Notes: generated from the letters alone by a model not told the origin. DNA of 64,000 nucleotides from Desulfotruncus alcoholivorax DSM 16058 (GCF_000430885.1 NZ_AUMW01000018.1:1-64000), one strand, 5' to 3'; shown: positions 33,620 through 43,449, counted from the first letter of the stretch. Made by a program: numbers and translations.

Positions 33620-35035
33620 ATGAGCAGCGATTATATCAGTCTTAACTCCATCGGTATAGATATAGGCACTACCACAACCCAGGTCATCTTCAGTCGTTTA
33701 CAGGTGGCCAATACGCTGCCGCAGTATATGGCGCCGCGGCAGGAAATTGTCGGTCGCGAGATTCTGTACCGGGGCCGGATTCACTTTACTCCCTTGCTGG
33801 ATCCCTTTACCATCGACCCCCAGGGTATCAAGGCTTTGGTGAACCGGGAATTCCGGCAGGCCGGACTGAATAAAACAGATATCCATACCGGAGCTGTCAT
33901 TATTACGGGACAAAGTGCCAAAAAAAAATAACGCTGCCGAAATAGTCCATTCCCTGGCTGATATCACCGGCAATTTCGTTGCAGTCACCGCCGGCCCCCA
34001 TATCGAGTCGTTATTGGCCGGTAAAGGGGCCGGGGCTGCCGCCAGGTCCAAACAAAACGGCACCATCATAGCCAACATTGACATCGGTGGCGGGACATCC
34101 AACATTGCTGTGTTTAATAACGGTAATCCCATCGATTCCTGCTGTCTGATATCGGGGGGAGGTTGTTAAAGGTTAGTCCGGACGGAATTGTTACCGCCAT
34201 TGCAGAAGAATTAAGCCCTTTGATTAAGCTCCTGGGCTTAAATATTCGTCCGGCTGCACCGGTGACCAGGCAGCAATTACAACAATTGACCGGGGCTTTG
34301 GCCGCCACCATTCGTCATGTTTTTTTAGAACCTTACAATGAGCATGTCAAGCTCTTTCTGACTACGGAAGGTTTGCGTTTAAACTATCAGATCAATGAAA
34401 TTACCTTTTCCGGCGGCGTGGCCGATTTTATTTATCAACCGGTCACGCCCCAATCGATTTCCGAAATTTGCCGTTATGGTGACATCGGGCCTTTACTGGG
34501 CGCAGCTGTACGGGATGCCTTTAACCAATTCCCGGCACGGTGCGGCAAGCCGGTGGAGACCATCCGGGCCACCGTGATCGGTACCGGGATTCAGTTTGTG
34601 CAGCTTAGCGGCAGTACCATTTTAATCAACCGGAACCTGTTGCCGCTGAAAAACATTCCGGTGTTAAGAATTAACGATTTATCAGACCAACAACCCGTTA
34701 TCCGCGCTATCACCACATTGGTTAAAGAGACCAGTCCGGCGGGCCTGGCCTTAGCCCTCAATAAAAATGCCCTTGGTTCCTTTGCTGACATCTACCGTGC
34801 AGCAGAGCGACTCAAGAGCATATTTAAAGCCACCCGGATGGAAAACCTACCTTTCATTATTATTACCGAAAACGATTGTGCCCTGGCCCTTGGGCAGACC
34901 ATCGGGATTCTGACCAATAACTCCAAAATCATGTGCATTGATCAGGTTGTCGTTGACGAGGGCGATTATATAGACATTGGTTTTCCTATAGATGATCAGG
35001 CCGTACTGGTTATGATAAAAACTCTTGTTTTTTAA
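33620..35035 (+). pseudogene. eutA: Ethanolamine ammonia-lyase reactivase, two frameshifts
   Basis: Three frames together give one EutA protein, an actin-fold ATPase that exchanges damaged cobalamin in EutBC. The first holds the phosphate motif IGIDIGTTTTQVIFS, the second IANIDIGGGTSNIAVF, and the third the rest, ending VVDEGDYIDIGFPIDDQAVL. The first frameshift is at a run of nine A (33919-33927, one A too many), the second near 34145, where one base is missing before GATATCGGG. Either eutA is inactive or the assembly has indel errors here. Confidence 0.88.
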
Positions 35036-35059
35036 CATTCCGTATTGAATCTTTACAGA

Positions 35060-35131
35060 TATGCGGTAAATTTATGTAAAATAAATAAAATTACATATTT
35101 TAAGGATGGTTAAGAAAGATGTAATCTTTGT
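35060..35131 (+). repeat. Dispersed 70-base repeat, copy 2
   Basis: TATGCGGTAAATTTAT to GATGTAATCTTTGT, matching 28272-28340 apart from a few substitutions and small gaps. It lies directly upstream of the ribosome site of a chemotaxis-receptor remnant, so it may be a promoter region. It contains AAAGATGTAATCTTT, an inverted repeat not perfectly kept in copy 1. Confidence 0.65.
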
Positions 35132-35149
35132 TTATTAGGAGGTATAAAA

Positions 35150-35445
35150 ATGTTTCATAAATTTACCGGAATACAGTGAAAGTTGCAGTAAGTGAAGGAG
35201 TTCAGGTGGCCGGTAACGCCGGCGCTTCCCTGCAGCAGATCATTAAAGCGGTGGAAAAGAACAAGGCAATGATACAAGATATCGCGACCGGTGTCAAACA
35301 GTCCAATCAGGGTACACAGCAGCTTACCGCCGCCAGTGAACAGATTGCTACCACCGTGCAGCAGGTATCCAGTTCCGCTCAGGAGCTGGCCGATATTGCC
35401 GCCGAACTGCAAAACACCGTGGTAAAGTTTAAGGTTGATGCCTGA
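35150..35445 (+). pseudogene. Chemotaxis receptor remnant, internal deletion
   Basis: An intact ribosome site (AGGAGG) and ATG start give MFHKFTGIQ before a stop. In another frame the C-terminal signalling end of a methyl-accepting protein follows (SASEQIATTVQQVSSSAQEL-type, here TAASEQIATTVQQVSSSAQE). The sensor domain and most of the signalling hairpin are gone. Confidence 0.8.
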
Positions 35446-35530
35446 ATGAAACCCCGGCAGGCGAGGCACATACGCCGTATTACCTATGTTCTCCGTTAAA
35501 TAAAATAATAGAACGATACTTTGTAAAAGA

Positions 35531-35560
35531 AAAACCGGCATAAGACCGGTTTTTCTCTTT
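35531..35560 (+). terminator. Bidirectional terminator
   Basis: AAAACCGG (35531-35538) pairs with CCGGTTTT (35546-35553) and is followed by T-rich sequence. It lies between the receptor remnant and the convergent gene at 35596. Confidence 0.72.
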
Positions 35561-35595
35561 TATAGAGGGAAGTTTAAAAAACGAGGCTATTTGGA

Positions 35596-35832
35596 CTAAA
35601 TTTTCGGTTTAAAATAGCTATCAATTGTTTTTTCAGCAAGTCGCTTGGCGGTATTGGCCTGGGCGGTTAGCATCAAAACGGTAAGAAAAACCTCGGCCAG
35701 ATCCCGGTAGGATTTTTCCCTTATATTGCCGGCCTTTTCTTTAATTAATAAAAACTTTTCATTGAAAGTACTGTAAAACTCTTTAAACTCGCTTTCCTTT
35801 AATTCAAGATACGTTGCATAAATATCTTCCAA
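35596..35832 (-). CDS. Hypothetical protein, probably 5'-truncated
   Basis: 78 residues from a TTG at 35832 with no ribosome site. The frame stays open and protein-like up to about 35877 (LRAYDIANREDDIIPLE), then stops where the NfeD-like gene on the other strand begins. The true start therefore seems lost. The content is helical (DIYATYLELKESEFKEFYST); no family is recognised. Confidence 0.5.
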   Translation of the reverse strand: MEDIYATYLELKESEFKEFYSTFNEKFLLIKEKAGNIREKSYRDLAEVFLTVLMLTAQANTAKRLAEKTIDSYFKPKI

Positions 35833-35879
35833 AGGAATAATATCATCTTCCCGGTTCGCAATATCATAAGCCCGTAATC

Positions 35880-36251
35880 ATGGCAGCGTTCTTAACCGTA
35901 TTCGGTGGAGTTGGGATTATAGGGCTAAACTATCTGCAACTGGGCATAATTGTCACCCTGACAGCGGCATTAGCTTCCGCCTTGCTGGTTTCCTTTTTAA
36001 TGTTCAGATATATCCTGGTACCACTTTATAAAGCCCAAACAAGCGCGGTATCGCAACAAGACTTAATCGGCTCGCTGGCGACGGTGAAACTGCATATGCA
36101 CAGCAACAGTGTTGGGAGAATCATTTATGTAGTCAACGACAATACATATACCGCACCAGCCAGGTCAGTTGATGGAGCAGAAATACCCGCCGGGTCCAAA
36201 GTGGTAATTGTGGATATCGAAAAAAACGTTTTTAAGGTATCCAAAATATAA
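35880..36251 (+). CDS. NfeD-like protein, probably N-terminally truncated
   Basis: 123 residues. Two membrane helices (about 5-20 and 24-46) precede an OB-fold domain ending KVVIVDIEKNVFKVSK, the layout of short NfeD/YuaF proteins that work with flotillins. Such proteins normally have an additional N-terminal helix. The ATG has no ribosome site and abuts the truncated minus-strand gene, so the start was probably lost by deletion. The flotillin gene follows after 13 bases. Confidence 0.7.
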   Translation: MAAFLTVFGGVGIIGLNYLQLGIIVTLTAALASALLVSFLMFRYILVPLYKAQTSAVSQQDLIGSLATVKLHMHSNSVGRIIYVVNDNTYTAPARSVDGAEIPAGSKVVIVDIEKNVFKVSKI

Positions 36252-36264
36252 AGGAGGAATGTGC

Positions 36265-37719
36265 ATGTTCTTTACAGCAGCGATTATTGTCGTAGTAATT
36301 ATCCTTCTGTCCTTAAGTATAGCCACCATGTGGAAGAAGGTGCCCCAGGATAAAGCCCTGGTCATTACAGGTTTAAAAAAGAGGGTTATTTCAGGTGGCG
36401 GCGGCTTTGTTATACCGCTGTTGGAACGTTCCGACAGAATATCGTTGGAAAATATGAAGATCAGTGTTGAAACCAGGGGCGCGTTGACCGAACAAGGCGT
36501 GGATATCAAAGCCGACGGTGTGGCTGTAATTAAAGTCAAATCAGATAAGGAATCCATCCTATCAGCATTGGAGCAATTCAACACCGGGAAGGAACCGGAT
36601 ACAATAGCGGTGATAAAAGATACCGCAAAAGACGTTTTAGAAGGTAAGTTGCGGGAAATAATATCTAAACTTACCGTTGAGGAAATATACAAAGATCGTG
36701 AAAAGTTCGCCTCCCAGGTGCAGGAAGTCGCAGCCGTTGATCTGGCCGAAATGGGTTTGGAGATCAAGGCTTTTACCATCAGAGATATTTCAGATGACAA
36801 CGGCTACCTTGAAGCACTGGGCAAAAAGAGAATAGCTGAAGTTAAACGCGACGCGGATATAGCAGAAGCTGAAGCGCTTAAAGAAACGCACATCAAAACC
36901 GCTGAAGCCAACAGGTTGGGTGAGGCGGCCCGGTTAGTCGCCGAGACGCAAATAGCCGAAGCTACCAAGGAAAAGGAATTAAAGGTTCACCAGTACAGGC
37001 AGGAGCAGGAAACGAAAAAGGCGAGCGCCGACCTCGCTTATGATATTGAAGCAAGCAAAGTACAGCAAAATGTTGAACAGGAAAAAATGCAAATTGAAAT
37101 TGTTAAGAAGAAGAAGGAAATTGAGTTGGCTGAGCAAGAGGCGCTGCGCAGGGAAAGGGAACTTCAGGCTACTATTAAACTGCAGGCCGACGCAGAAAAA
37201 TACAGCCAGGAAAAACAGGCTGAAGCTGTTAAATTCAAGAGCATCCAGGACGCGCAGGCCAAAGCGGAAAGCATCAAGCTTCTCGGTGAGGCCAATGCCC
37301 GGGCTAAAAAGATTGAAGGTGAAGCTGAAGTTGAAGTAATTCGCAAGAAGGGTGAAGCGGAGGCTGAAATATTGCTTAAAAAAGCCGAAGCATTCAAACA
37401 ATATAATGATGCAGCCATAGCGCAAATGATTATTGATAAGCTGCCTGAAATCGCTAAAAGCATTGCTGAACCTCTGGCCAAGGTTGAAAAAATTGTCATC
37501 GTGGATTCCGGCGGCGGCCAGGGCAAAGGAGCAGCTAAAGTTTCGGGGTATATCACCGATATTTTATCAACTTTGCCTGAAACGGTTAAAGGTCTGACTG
37601 GATATGATTTAATGGATCTCTTTAAAAAAGGGATACCCGGCGGCACAACCAAGGAAAATAGTTTTTCTGTTAAAGACACTAATCATCATCAATTGGTTGA
37701 TACCAAAGCCAACTTATAA
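36265..37719 (+). CDS. Flotillin-like membrane scaffold protein
   Basis: 484 residues from ATG 36265 with AAGGAGG upstream. An N-terminal membrane anchor (residues 2-24) is followed by an SPFH domain (KALVITGLKKRVISGGGGFV, about 35) and a long Glu/Ala/Lys-rich coiled coil (about 190-400), the flotillin (FloT/YqiK) layout. Flotillins organise membrane microdomains and usually pair with NfeD-like proteins, as here. Confidence 0.92.
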   Translation: MFFTAAIIVVVIILLSLSIATMWKKVPQDKALVITGLKKRVISGGGGFVIPLLERSDRISLENMKISVETRGALTEQGVDIKADGVAVIKVKSDKESILSALEQFNTGKEPDTIAVIKDTAKDVLEGKLREIISKLTVEEIYKDREKFASQVQEVAAVDLAEMGLEIKAFTIRDISDDNGYLEALGKKRIAEVKRDADIAEAEALKETHIKTAEANRLGEAARLVAETQIAEATKEKELKVHQYRQEQETKKASADLAYDIEASKVQQNVEQEKMQIEIVKKKKEIELAEQEALRRERELQATIKLQADAEKYSQEKQAEAVKFKSIQDAQAKAESIKLLGEANARAKKIEGEAEVEVIRKKGEAEAEILLKKAEAFKQYNDAAIAQMIIDKLPEIAKSIAEPLAKVEKIVIVDSGGGQGKGAAKVSGYITDILSTLPETVKGLTGYDLMDLFKKGIPGGTTKENSFSVKDTNHHQLVDTKANL

Positions 37720-37730
37720 TACTTAAAAAA

Positions 37731-37760
37731 GATGCTTCGTTATCACGAAGCGTCCTTTTT
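37731..37760 (+). terminator. Terminator of the nfeD-flotillin operon
   Basis: GATGCTTCGT (37731-37740) pairs with ACGAAGCGTC (37745-37754), followed by CTTTTT. Confidence 0.88.
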
Positions 37761-37911
37761 AATCACTTGTGGGGAACCACCGCCTTCAGGCATACTTTTT
37801 TCATTATCTGCCGGCTGACTGTAAAAGTTAACTGTACCTGCATATTTATTATTAATTTTGCCAGTGGTATAATTATATAGTGTAAGGCCAGTAAAATGAA
37901 TAAAAAGAAGT

Positions 37912-37992
37912 CATTTGGGGTGCCGCAAGGCTGAGAGGTAATAATGCCAACCCATTGAACCTGCTCTGGGTAATGCCAGCGAAGGGAAATGT
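37912..37992 (+). promoter_or_regulatory. TPP (THI-box) riboswitch
   Basis: The conserved aptamer elements are present in order: GGGGTGCC, the pyrimidine-sensing GGCTGAGAGG, and then GAACCTGCTCTGGGTAATGC followed by GCGAAGGGAA. Thiamine pyrophosphate binding reduces expression of the downstream thiamine genes. Confidence 0.95.
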
Positions 37993-38007
37993 AACAACGC
38001 CATTTGT

Positions 38008-38036
38008 ACACTCCGAGCAGGGGTGTTTATTTTTTT
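38008..38036 (+). terminator. Expression-platform terminator of the TPP riboswitch
   Basis: ACACTCC (38008-38014) pairs with GGGGTGT (38020-38026) and runs into TTATTTTTTT. This suggests control at transcription termination. Confidence 0.82.
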
Positions 38037-38075
38037 ACGGCCGGCAAACAGCATACGAGCATAGGAGTGATAAAG

Positions 38076-38376
38076 ATGATCGGCAAGGTTAATGATGATT
38101 TTTAAAAAAGCTATTCTTCCGGAAACAGGCGCTTTAAACCCCGAGGTGATAGTTGGGCCGAGCATGGGGGGTGCTCACCGTTGATCCGGAACAGGCAGGG
38201 TCTTTACTAACAGCTTATGAAAAAGCCGGTATACCGGCTCTGCCGTTATCGGAAAAGTGGTACCACGGGCGGAGAGGCGCCGCTGGGTTGAAGACGACGG
38301 TAGGGAACAAGACTTGCTGCCGCCGCGGGTGGATCGCTTTTGGGAAGCTTTCTTTGGGGCACTGGCTCAAGGTTAG
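38076..38376 (+). pseudogene. AIR-synthase-like gene with internal deletion
   Basis: A start with ribosome site AGGAG gives MIGKVNDDF, the typical beginning of AIR-synthase-related (HypE-like) proteins, then a stop. C-terminal pieces follow in other frames: ETGALNPEVIVGPSMGG, then DPEQAGSLLTAYEKAGIPAL and RVDRFWEAFFGALAQG. The ATP-binding middle is missing. The gene sits directly behind the TPP riboswitch, so its product may once have served thiamine synthesis; ThiL belongs to the same superfamily. Confidence 0.7.
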
Positions 38377-38422
38377 GTGTTAACAGAATCAATTAATTGC
38401 ATAGGAATAGGGAGGGAAAAAA

Positions 38423-39241
38423 GTGATCAAAGTCTTGACCATAGCCGGTTCCGATTCCTGCGGCGGGGCCGGGATTCAGGCCGACCTGAAAACCTTCAGC
38501 GCTTTGGGCACTTACGGTATGAGCGTAATCACGGCGATTACCGCTCAGAATACCAAAGGTGTATTTAATGTCCGGGAATTGGATCCGGAAATCATCAGGG
38601 ATCAGATAAGCGCTGTATTCGAGGACATTCAGGTAGATGCCGTTAAAATCGGCATGGTTTCCAGTGCAGCTATTATTGAGACCATCGGGGAATCGCTGCT
38701 CAAATATAAGGCCCAAAACATCGTTGTTGACCCGGTAATGGTCTCCAAAAGCGGCTGCGCCCTTCTACAGCCGGAAGCACGGGAAGCATTGATAAGAGTG
38801 CTTTTACCTTTAGCAGAGGTGGTTACTCCCAACCTTTTTGAGGCGGAGGTCATTACCGGAGCAAAAATATCAACCCTGAATGAAATGGAAAAGGCAGCCG
38901 TGGCCATTAACAGGCTGGGGGCGAAGCATGTGGTAGTCAAGGGCGGGCACCTAAAGGGTGACGCTATTGATGTCCTCTATAGCGAAAAAACTTTTCACCA
39001 TTTTGGGAGTGGTAGGGTAGCCACCCCTCACACTCACGGTACAGGCTGCACTTTTTCTTCAGCTATCGCTGCCTCCCTGGCCAAAGGCTACCCGGTGGAA
39101 GAAGCTGTGGCAAAGGCCAAGGAATACATCAGCGGGGCGATTGCTCATTCTTTCCCGCTGGGCCGGGGTGTGGGACCAACCCATCACTTTTACCGGTATT
39201 ATAAGGATAGTGACGAGAGGGTGGGAAGCAATGAAATGTGA
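38423..39241 (+). CDS. thiD: Hydroxymethylpyrimidine/phosphomethylpyrimidine kinase
   Basis: 272 residues from GTG 38423 (GGGAGGG upstream). It begins VLTIAGSDSCGGAGIQADLK, contains VVDPVMVSKSG and ends the active-site region with HTHGTGCTFSSAIAA, all ThiD signatures. It phosphorylates HMP and HMP-phosphate in thiamine synthesis. It is the first intact gene under the TPP riboswitch and overlaps thiE by 11 bases. Confidence 0.96.
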   Translation: MIKVLTIAGSDSCGGAGIQADLKTFSALGTYGMSVITAITAQNTKGVFNVRELDPEIIRDQISAVFEDIQVDAVKIGMVSSAAIIETIGESLLKYKAQNIVVDPVMVSKSGCALLQPEAREALIRVLLPLAEVVTPNLFEAEVITGAKISTLNEMEKAAVAINRLGAKHVVVKGGHLKGDAIDVLYSEKTFHHFGSGRVATPHTHGTGCTFSSAIAASLAKGYPVEEAVAKAKEYISGAIAHSFPLGRGVGPTHHFYRYYKDSDERVGSNEM

Positions 39242-39857
39242 TTATAGTTTATACCTGGTCACCGACCGGGCCGTTCTTGGAAGCCGGGATCTGTGTCAAG
39301 CCGTAGAGGACGCCTTGCGCGGGGGGGTAACCCTGGTGCAACTCAGGGAGAAGGAAACCTCCAGCCGGGATTTTTACCAAATTGCCCTGGCTCTTAAAGA
39401 CCTTACCGTCAAATATCAGGTGCCTTTAATCATCAATGATCGCCTGGATATCGCCCTGGCTGTCGACGCCGGCGGTATCCATATCGGCCAAGAGGATTTG
39501 CCTCTTCAGGTGGCCCGGCGTATTCTGGGGCCGGAAAAAATAATAGGTTATTCTGTTTCCAACATAGAGGAAGCAGTGTATGGGGAAAAATACGGGGCTG
39601 ATTACCTGGGGGCCGGTCCTGTTTACCATACCACAACCAAGGTTGTCACCATCCAACCTTTGGGTGCGGAAGGGCTGCGGGACATTAAAAAGTCGGTGTC
39701 CATCCCTGTTGTAGGCATCGGCGGCATTAACCTGGATAACGTGAAGGAAGTTAAGAAGTCCGGTGCAGACGGGGTGGCCATCGTGTCGGGCATTCTGGGC
39801 AGCCCGGACCCGGGCCGGATTTCCGGGGAGCTGTGTGCTGCCTGGCAAGAGGGCTAG
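39231..39857 (+). CDS. thiE: Thiamine-phosphate synthase
   Basis: 208 residues from ATG 39231. The substrate motifs are VQLREKETSSRDF, LIINDRLDIALAVDAGGIHI and the phosphate-binding PVVGIGGINLDNV, with GADYLGAGPVYHTTTK between. It joins HMP-pyrophosphate with thiazole-phosphate. The gene overlaps thiD, confirming co-translation. Confidence 0.96.
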   Translation: MKCDYSLYLVTDRAVLGSRDLCQAVEDALRGGVTLVQLREKETSSRDFYQIALALKDLTVKYQVPLIINDRLDIALAVDAGGIHIGQEDLPLQVARRILGPEKIIGYSVSNIEEAVYGEKYGADYLGAGPVYHTTTKVVTIQPLGAEGLRDIKKSVSIPVVGIGGINLDNVKEVKKSGADGVAIVSGILGSPDPGRISGELCAAWQEG

Positions 39858-39872
39858 GGAAGGGGGAAACCG

Positions 39873-40496
39873 GTGAAGAGAACATTCTTCGTTGACTTTG
39901 ACGGCACCATTACCAAAAGGGATACCAGCGAGGCTATGGTAGCTGCTTTTGCCGGCGAAGGCTGGCAGCAAATCAATGAACTGTGGGAGAAAAGGGAAAT
40001 TTCAACTGAGGAATGCGCCAACAGGACTTTCAAGCTCTTTCGGGCCACCTTGGATGACCTGCGGAATCTGCTGGATACCATAGAAATAGACGAGGGCTTC
40101 GGGTCCTTTGTCAATTACTGCAAGAAAAACAGCCACCCTGTTTATATCCTAAGCGATGGCTATGACTTTTGCATTGAATATATCCTTAAAAAGTATGGTT
40201 TTAAATTACCTTATTTCGCTAATAAGCTGGTGTATGAAAAGGAGTTCCGCATTTCCTGCACCTACTATAATCAGGAGTGTGGTTTATGCGGCACCTGTAA
40301 ACGCTCGCTGATGGAGCGTTTGACGGTGCCGGGCAGCCAGACGGTTTACGTGGGGGACGGTATTTCCGATACGTGCCCGGCCGGTTACAGTAACCTCGTT
40401 TTTGCCAAAGGAAAGCTGCTTGAGTACTGCTTGGCCGAGGGTATTCCGGCCTTACCCATCGCCAGTTTTGTCGACGTATTGGAAAAGCTGAGTTAG
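39873..40496 (+). CDS. HAD-family phosphatase (MtnX-like)
   Basis: 207 residues from GTG 39873 (GGGGG upstream). HAD motif I is FFVDFDGTITKRDTS with the catalytic Asp pair, and motif IV is VYVGDGISDTCPA. The insertion with four Cys (CTYYNQECGLCGTC) resembles a metal site. Relatives include MtnX of methionine salvage. Its place behind thiE suggests dephosphorylation of a thiamine intermediate, an inference from operon position. Confidence 0.82.
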   Translation: MKRTFFVDFDGTITKRDTSEAMVAAFAGEGWQQINELWEKREISTEECANRTFKLFRATLDDLRNLLDTIEIDEGFGSFVNYCKKNSHPVYILSDGYDFCIEYILKKYGFKLPYFANKLVYEKEFRISCTYYNQECGLCGTCKRSLMERLTVPGSQTVYVGDGISDTCPAGYSNLVFAKGKLLEYCLAEGIPALPIASFVDVLEKLS

Positions 40497-40594
40497 AATA
40501 CAAAAAAGTCATGACCTCTATTGTTAAGAAAAATTTATCATATTGATTTTTTATTACTTGAGCTTTATAATCTTTATCATAACATAACACAAAT

Positions 40595-40660
40595 AAACAA
40601 TGTTGTACCTTTTGGCAAAGATGCCCCCACACAGAGGATAAACCACTGTGCGGGGGTTTT
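40595..40660 (+). promoter_or_regulatory. ANTAR-type antitermination site before nifV
   Basis: A weak first hairpin AC-AATGTT-GT (40597-40606) is followed by GGC-AAAGAT-GCC (40614-40625). Both have hexaloops with A at position 1 and G at position 4, the ANTAR recognition rule. The second hairpin overlaps the terminator CCCCC-a-CACAG/CTGTG-c-GGGGG (40624-40656), which ends in TTTTAACTTTTT. The nifV ribosome site follows at once. Confidence 0.6.
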
Positions 40661-40683
40661 AACTTTTTATGGGGGTTAATCAT

Positions 40684-41577
40684 ATGCAAAATGAAATAAA
40701 AAAACAACACTTTAAACCGGCTCCCGCTATTGTCGATACCACTCTAAGGGACGGCGAACAGGCGCCGGGAGTTGCCTTCACCCTGCATGAAAAAGTGACT
40801 ATAGCAAAAATGCTGGATTTCCTTGGAGTTGAGGTTATTGAAGCAGGAGTTCCCGCCATGGGCACCCTTGAACAGGCAGCGGTAAGGGCTATTGCCAATT
40901 TAAACTTGAACGCGCGGGTATCTGTATGGAACAGGCTTTTGCTGGCAGATCTTAGAGCTTCCATAGCCTGTGGCGTGCGGGAGGTACATATTTCAGCGCC
41001 GGTATCGGAACTGCACATAATAGAAAAATTGGGTAAAAGCAGGCAATGGGTCATGGATTGTCTGGTAAGGGCTGTACGTTATGCCCGTGATTATGGCTGC
41101 CGTGTTTCAGTGGGAGCCGAGGACGCCTCCAGGGCGGACTTCAGTTTTTTGCTGGAGTACGCTCTGCTGGCCCAGGAAGCAGGTGCGGAAAGGTTGCGCT
41201 TTGCTGATACCGTTGGCATTATGGAGCCGTTTAACACCCGCAGGGTGATAAGCATGCTGGTAGAAAAACTTGATATTCCGGTTGAGTTTCACGGGCATAA
41301 TGATTTCGGCCTGGCCACAGCCAACAGCCTGGCTGCTTTTGCCGCCGGCGCCGGGTACATTAGTACTACTGTCGGCGGGTTGGGGGAGCGGGCAGGAAAC
41401 ACCTGCCTTGAAGACATGGTTATGTTGTTCAAAGAATGCGTAAGCCCCCGTAGCGGAGAATTCAAGCCGGGTATTCTAACTATACTGAGCAAGTATGTTG
41501 CCGGGGCGGCCAACAGGACATCTTTAAAATACCGGCATTATTCCGGAGACGTTATTATCCGTGCCGGAGAGGGCTAA
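40684..41577 (+). CDS. nifV: Homocitrate synthase, short form
   Basis: 297 residues from ATG 40684 (GGGGG eight bases upstream). The HMGL-type barrel is complete: DTTLRDGEQAPGVAF at residue 20, the RFADTVGIMEP strand and the metal-binding VEFHGHNDFGLATANS. Full-length NifV proteins have about 370 residues; the C-terminal regulatory part is absent here, as in shorter or split clostridial forms. It makes homocitrate for the iron-molybdenum cofactor. Its position 570 bases before nifH and its leader structure support this role over an amino-acid pathway enzyme. Confidence 0.88.
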   Translation: MQNEIKKQHFKPAPAIVDTTLRDGEQAPGVAFTLHEKVTIAKMLDFLGVEVIEAGVPAMGTLEQAAVRAIANLNLNARVSVWNRLLLADLRASIACGVREVHISAPVSELHIIEKLGKSRQWVMDCLVRAVRYARDYGCRVSVGAEDASRADFSFLLEYALLAQEAGAERLRFADTVGIMEPFNTRRVISMLVEKLDIPVEFHGHNDFGLATANSLAAFAAGAGYISTTVGGLGERAGNTCLEDMVMLFKECVSPRSGEFKPGILTILSKYVAGAANRTSLKYRHYSGDVIIRAGEG

Positions 41578-41794
41578 AAGCACTGTGCAGCAAGGATATT
41601 TTAATATGCTGGTAAAATATGATTAAGCTTTATTTAGTATTGATTAATTAGTGATATAATATAATAAAACAAACATTGCCTTATGGGTATTTACTAATTA
41701 AATATTATGATAATTTTAATTTTAACAAAATAAGTTTATTTAAAATAATACTTGATTTTTGCTTGATATAGTATTATTATAATTAATATAACCA

Positions 41795-41870
41795 GGTACG
41801 TTGTTGTGCCACATAAATGGCAAGGACGCCGGTAATGATGCCGGTGCTTTATTATTTATTTTTATTATTA
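41795..41870 (+). promoter_or_regulatory. nif leader ANTAR-type module A
   Basis: P1 is GGTAC-GTTGTT-GTGCC (41795-41810). P2 is GGC-AAGGAC-GCC (41819-41830), hexaloop A1/G4. P2 overlaps the terminator hairpin CGCCGG/CCGGTG (41827-41846), which is followed by a long T-rich tract. The preceding 41578-41790 is very AT-rich and holds only a possible TATAAT box at 41778-41783. Confidence 0.7.
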
Positions 41871-41947
41871 ATTTTGAAAGAGGATATGCCTTCTTTATAG
41901 GTGCAATGGATGAATGTTCACAAAGTTTATTCTAAATTAATAATATG

Positions 41948-42006
41948 CGGTACATTGTTGTATCGAAAGGGATTGGGCGATGGCGCCGGTATTATTACCG
42001 GCGTCT
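41948..42006 (+). promoter_or_regulatory. nif leader ANTAR-type module B
   Basis: P1 is CGGTAC-ATTGTT-GTATCG (41948-41965), hexaloop A1/G4, with compensating stem changes relative to module A. P2 is GGC-GATGGC-GCC (41976-41987). It overlaps the hairpin CGCCGGTA-TTAT-TACCGGCG (41984-42003), whose T tract is weak. Confidence 0.68.
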
Positions 42007-42055
42007 TAACATTATAGGGGAAATTCCTCATATCTTGTTGGCAATCTTCCCTTGA

Positions 42056-42965
<910 letters not shown>

Positions 42966-42986
42966 GAGGAAAAGGAGTGATTGCCA

Positions 42987-43316
42987 ATGTTAATGATCAG
43001 AGCCATTGTGCGCCCTGAAAAAACCAATACCATCCTGGCCGAATTAAACAGCGCCGGGTTTCCCGCAGTAACCAGGATTGACGTGGTGGGCCGCGGTAAA
43101 CAGCGAGGAGTGAAAGTAGGTGAAGTGGTTTACGACGAGATACCCAAGGATATGTTGATGCTGGTGGTACGGGATGATAAGGATAAGGAAGATGTGATCA
43201 GCATCATTTCCAAGTACGCCAAAACCGGCGAAAAGGGCGCCTTTGGCGATGGTAAGATTTTCGTCACCCCGGTTGAAGAGGCTTATACAATCAGCAGCGG
43301 TACCAAGGAGTTGTAA
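42987..43316 (+). CDS. nifI1: Nitrogenase PII-like regulator NifI1
   Basis: 109 residues from ATG 42987 (AGGAG about ten bases upstream). It begins MLMIRAIVRPEKT, with the PII-family RIDVVGRGKQRGVKVG T-loop region and a C-terminal TGEKGAFGDGKIFV. The lack of the canonical uridylylated Tyr in the T-loop and its position between nifH and nifD identify NifI1. With NifI2 it switches nitrogenase off in response to 2-oxoglutarate and nucleotides. Confidence 0.95.
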   Translation: MLMIRAIVRPEKTNTILAELNSAGFPAVTRIDVVGRGKQRGVKVGEVVYDEIPKDMLMLVVRDDKDKEDVISIISKYAKTGEKGAFGDGKIFVTPVEEAYTISSGTKEL

Positions 43317-43323
43317 GCGGAAT

Positions 43324-43374
43324 GGGGGCACACTTCTCTTTAGGGCCTATCTCTGGGGTCGGAGGAATGCCCCC
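43324..43374 (+). repeat. Palindromic nif-spacer repeat, copy 1
   Basis: GGGGGCACAC at 43324 and GGAGGAATGCCCCC ending at 43374 form the arms of a large hairpin between nifI1 and nifI2. A partial further copy, GGGGATACACCTCCCC, follows at 43385. The arms match the hairpin at 43836. Confidence 0.65.
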
Positions 43375-43449
43375 GGCGATGAAAGGGGATACACCTCCCC
43401 TATGGAGCCGGGTTCCGGGGTTAATGTTCCAAATTAAAGGAGGACTAAC

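Noticed and set aside
35155-35541. Minus-strand frame opposite the receptor remnant
   Set aside because: It mirrors the chemotaxis remnant codon pattern and crosses the terminator at 35531.
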